NCBI RefSeq assembly: GCF_964059015.1
Contig: NZ_OZ060383.1
Coordinates: 558,001 to 622,000, forward strand
Source: Buchnera aphidicola (Hyalopterus amygdali)
GTDB lineage: Bacteria > Pseudomonadota > Gammaproteobacteria > Enterobacterales > Enterobacteriaceae
Length of the DNA: 64,000 nucleotides
Direction: 5' to 3'
The notes beneath the pieces are model-generated. The model worked only from the letters and a program-made list of their open reading frames with translations. It was not told the DNA's origin and did not search any database. The translations under genes and the position numbers were made by a program. The number at the start of each line of letters is the position of its first letter. Position 1 is the stretch's first letter. Positions 61,906-64,000 of this stretch are shown piece after piece.

Positions 61906-62017
61906 ATTTTATTTTTTCTCTATTATTAATAATAAAACAATTTAAATAATTATATCATTTTTAAGAATTTATTTAAACTAAAATTAAATAATTTTAATTA
62001 TGTAAAAAATTACATTT

Positions 62018-63991
62018 TTATTTTATTATTTTTTTATAAAGGTTATCACAATATATTTCTTCCTGATTCCATTGTAAATCTTCTTGAGGCAACTCAAATA
62101 AAAATCTACTAGGTACCATTTGTAATTTTTGACCATATTTATATCTATTTTGACAATATGTAAAAAATAATTGTTTTTTTGCTCTAGTCATACCTACATA
62201 TGCTAATCTTCGTTCTTCTTCAATATTATCATCATAAATACTTTTTATGTTAGGTAAAATACCTTCACTCATACCAACTATAAAAACTGAAGAAAACTCT
62301 AATCCTTTAGATGAATGCAAAGTCATTAATTGAACTTGATTTACAATTTCATCTACTTTTTTTTGTTTTTCTAAAATATCACGTAAAGTCATTTTTGTGA
62401 TAATTTGTAGTAATGTCATTGGTTTTTCAAATTTATTTCCGCTGAGCATATCTTTTACCCAACTTGATAGTGTGTAAATATTATTTATACTTTTTTGAGC
62501 TTTTTTAGGATCTTTTGAAATCTTATTTAACCATAATTCATATTTAATATCATTTATTATAGTATCTAAAATATTGTGTGGATTAAAATATGCTAATTTA
62601 ATTGTTTTTTTTATCCATGAAATAAACTTTTTTATTTTTAAAATAGTCTTTTCTTTTAAAATTTCCTTGATTTTTACATTATTAATAGACTCAAAGAGAC
62701 TGATGTTTTTTTCTGTAGCAAATACTTCTAATTTATTTAATGTTTTTAAGCCTATTTGACGTTGTGGAGTATTCAAAATTCTTGAAAATGCATAATTGTC
62801 ATTTGGATTAATAATTAAACGCAAATAACTTATTAGATCTTTTATTTCCGGACGAGAAAAAAATGATGAATTATTAGAAATATTATAGGGTATATTATTT
62901 TTTAATAATATTTTTTCGAGAATTTGAGACTGATAATTACCACGATAAAGTATAGCATAATCTTTATATTTTATTTTATTTTTAGAACATTGTTCAATTA
63001 TTTTATTTGCTATTTTTTCTGCTTCATTTTCTTCGTCCTTTCCAATTAATACCTTAATTTTATTTCCATATTTTAAATTAGAAAATAATTTTTTTTCAAA
63101 GTAATGCAAGTTATTTGCAATTAATTTATTTGCTGCTTTAAGTATTCTTCCGTAAGAACGATAATTTTGTTCCATTTTTATTATTTCTAGATTGGGAAAA
63201 TCTTTTTTTAGTAAAAAAAGATTTTGAGGTTTTGCACCTCTCCATGAGTATATTGATTGATCATCATCTCCTACTAAAGTAAAATTAGAATTTATATTAG
63301 TAAGCGTTTTTATAAACTCATACTGGCTATTATTTGTATCTTGATATTCATCAACTAACATATGGAAAATTTTTTTTTGCCAACGATCTTGAATAATTTT
63401 ATTATTTTTTAATAAAAGAGTTGGTATACAAATTAAATCATCAAAATCTAATATATTTGATTCACGTAGATAAATATTATATTTTTTATAAAAAAAAGAA
63501 AAATTTTTTTCTAATTCTGATTCTGCAGATAACTCGACTTGCAAAGGAGTAAGAAATTTATTCTTCCAAAAAGAAATCATAAATATTAATTTTTTTAATA
63601 ATTTTGTGTTTTTTTTTGTTTTTTTGTCAACTATTTTTTTTAGTAAAATTAGTTGATCTTTTTCATCAAACAAGGAAAAATTAGGATTAAATTTAAGAGA
63701 ATGAATTTCTTTTTTTATAATTTCTAATCCTAGCGAATGAAATGTAGAAATAATCATTTTTTTTATTTTTAAAACACTTAAATATTTTGAAAGACGAATT
63801 TTTATTTCGTGAGCTGCTTTATTAGTAAAGGTGATAGCAATAATATTACTTGGATTAAGTCGACAATAATTTATTAGATAAATAATTTTATTAATGATAA
63901 CTTTTGTTTTACCCGATCCAGCCCCTGCTAATATTAAACAGGGACCATTAATAAATTCTATAGCATATTTTTGAGTAGAATTAAGAGACAT
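62018..63991 (-). CDS. rep: ATP-dependent DNA helicase Rep
   Basis: The 657-residue SF1 helicase (E. coli 673) has motif I LAGAGSGKTKVI, motif Ia ITFTNKAAHEIKIR, motif II VDEYQDTN, motif III VVGDDDQSIYSWRG-like LVGDDDQSIYSWRG, QNYRS and LMTLHSSKGLEFSSVF. The C-terminal tail that contacts DnaB in E. coli Rep is shortened. Rep clears proteins ahead of the replisome. The start at 63991 is inside the window, so the gene is complete. Confidence 0.96.
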   Translation of the reverse strand: MSLNSTQKYAIEFINGPCLILAGAGSGKTKVIINKIIYLINYCRLNPSNIIAITFTNKAAHEIKIRLSKYLSVLKIKKMIISTFHSLGLEIIKKEIHSLKFNPNFSLFDEKDQLILLKKIVDKKTKKNTKLLKKLIFMISFWKNKFLTPLQVELSAESELEKNFSFFYKKYNIYLRESNILDFDDLICIPTLLLKNNKIIQDRWQKKIFHMLVDEYQDTNNSQYEFIKTLTNINSNFTLVGDDDQSIYSWRGAKPQNLFLLKKDFPNLEIIKMEQNYRSYGRILKAANKLIANNLHYFEKKLFSNLKYGNKIKVLIGKDEENEAEKIANKIIEQCSKNKIKYKDYAILYRGNYQSQILEKILLKNNIPYNISNNSSFFSRPEIKDLISYLRLIINPNDNYAFSRILNTPQRQIGLKTLNKLEVFATEKNISLFESINNVKIKEILKEKTILKIKKFISWIKKTIKLAYFNPHNILDTIINDIKYELWLNKISKDPKKAQKSINNIYTLSSWVKDMLSGNKFEKPMTLLQIITKMTLRDILEKQKKVDEIVNQVQLMTLHSSKGLEFSSVFIVGMSEGILPNIKSIYDDNIEEERRLAYVGMTRAKKQLFFTYCQNRYKYGQKLQMVPSRFLFELPQEDLQWNQEEIYCDNLYKKIIK

Positions 63992-64000
63992 AAAATGTTA

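Overview
This window is a piece of the chromosome of Buchnera aphidicola, the obligate gammaproteobacterial endosymbiont of aphids. The evidence is extreme AT richness (coding DNA A/T-loaded at third positions, spacers almost pure A/T), single-copy genes whose closest recognisable relatives are those of Escherichia coli, blocks of E. coli gene order with most of the intervening genes deleted, and no insertion sequence, prophage or CRISPR array. It has about 60 genes, nearly all housekeeping or nutritional, plus seven tRNAs.

Layout. 1-12.7 kb: tusB(partial)-tusC-tusD-fkpA, argD, tsgA (+), trpS-rpe, aroB-aroK, tRNA-Ser(GGA) (+), deoD-deoB-prfC. 12.7-16 kb: a 1.2-kb wasteland holding what looks like a rimI ghost, then nfuA and bioH, both frameshifted, then ssb. 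17-28 kb: dnaB, gshB-ruvX-yggS-hemW (+), trmB (-), mutY-yggX-murI (+), sbcB (-), tmaR, tRNA-Asn(GTT) (-), tRNA-Ile2(CAT) (+), frameshifted pyrE, dut (-). 28-44 kb, all minus: cysQ, rplI-rpsR-rpsF, rnr, purA, hflC-hflK, frameshifted miaA, mutL, mtlD-mtlA, pgi. 44-51 kb: orn, tRNA-Gly(GCC), frameshifted amiB, rpmE (-), an ftsN remnant, hslV-hslU, ibpA, fpr, coaD. 51-64 kb: a frameshifted orphan gene with no recognised family, rsmJ, pitA (-), a YnfM-like transporter with a disrupted start, dapF (-), cyaY, hemC-hemD, tRNA-Pro/His/Arg (-), rho, trxA and rep (-).

Functionally the window contributes to amino-acid provision for the host (aroB/aroK for chorismate, argD for arginine and lysine, dapF for DAP/lysine, rpe for pentose/erythrose phosphate supply), cofactors (hemC/hemD/hemW, coaD, gshB, nfuA, bioH, cysQ), replication and repair (dnaB, ssb, rep, mutL, mutY, sbcB, ruvX), translation and tRNA modification (tusBCD, miaA, trmB, rsmJ, prfC, ribosomal proteins), proteostasis (hslVU, hflKC, ibpA, fkpA) and carbon entry through mannitol (mtlA/mtlD) and Pgi.

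The most striking property is not one gene but a pattern. At least eight genes (nfuA, bioH, pyrE, miaA, amiB, an ftsN remnant, the 51-52 kb orphan and the YnfM-like gene) are each broken by exactly one base inside an A or T homopolymer, while the rest of each reading frame is otherwise intact. Murein gene murI may be a ninth. This fits either RNA-polymerase slippage at poly(A) tracts that restores the frame in part of the transcripts, as reported for Buchnera, or uncorrected homopolymer errors in the assembly. The sequence alone cannot separate these. The best candidate for something undescribed is the orphan protein of about 490 residues encoded at 51239-52716.
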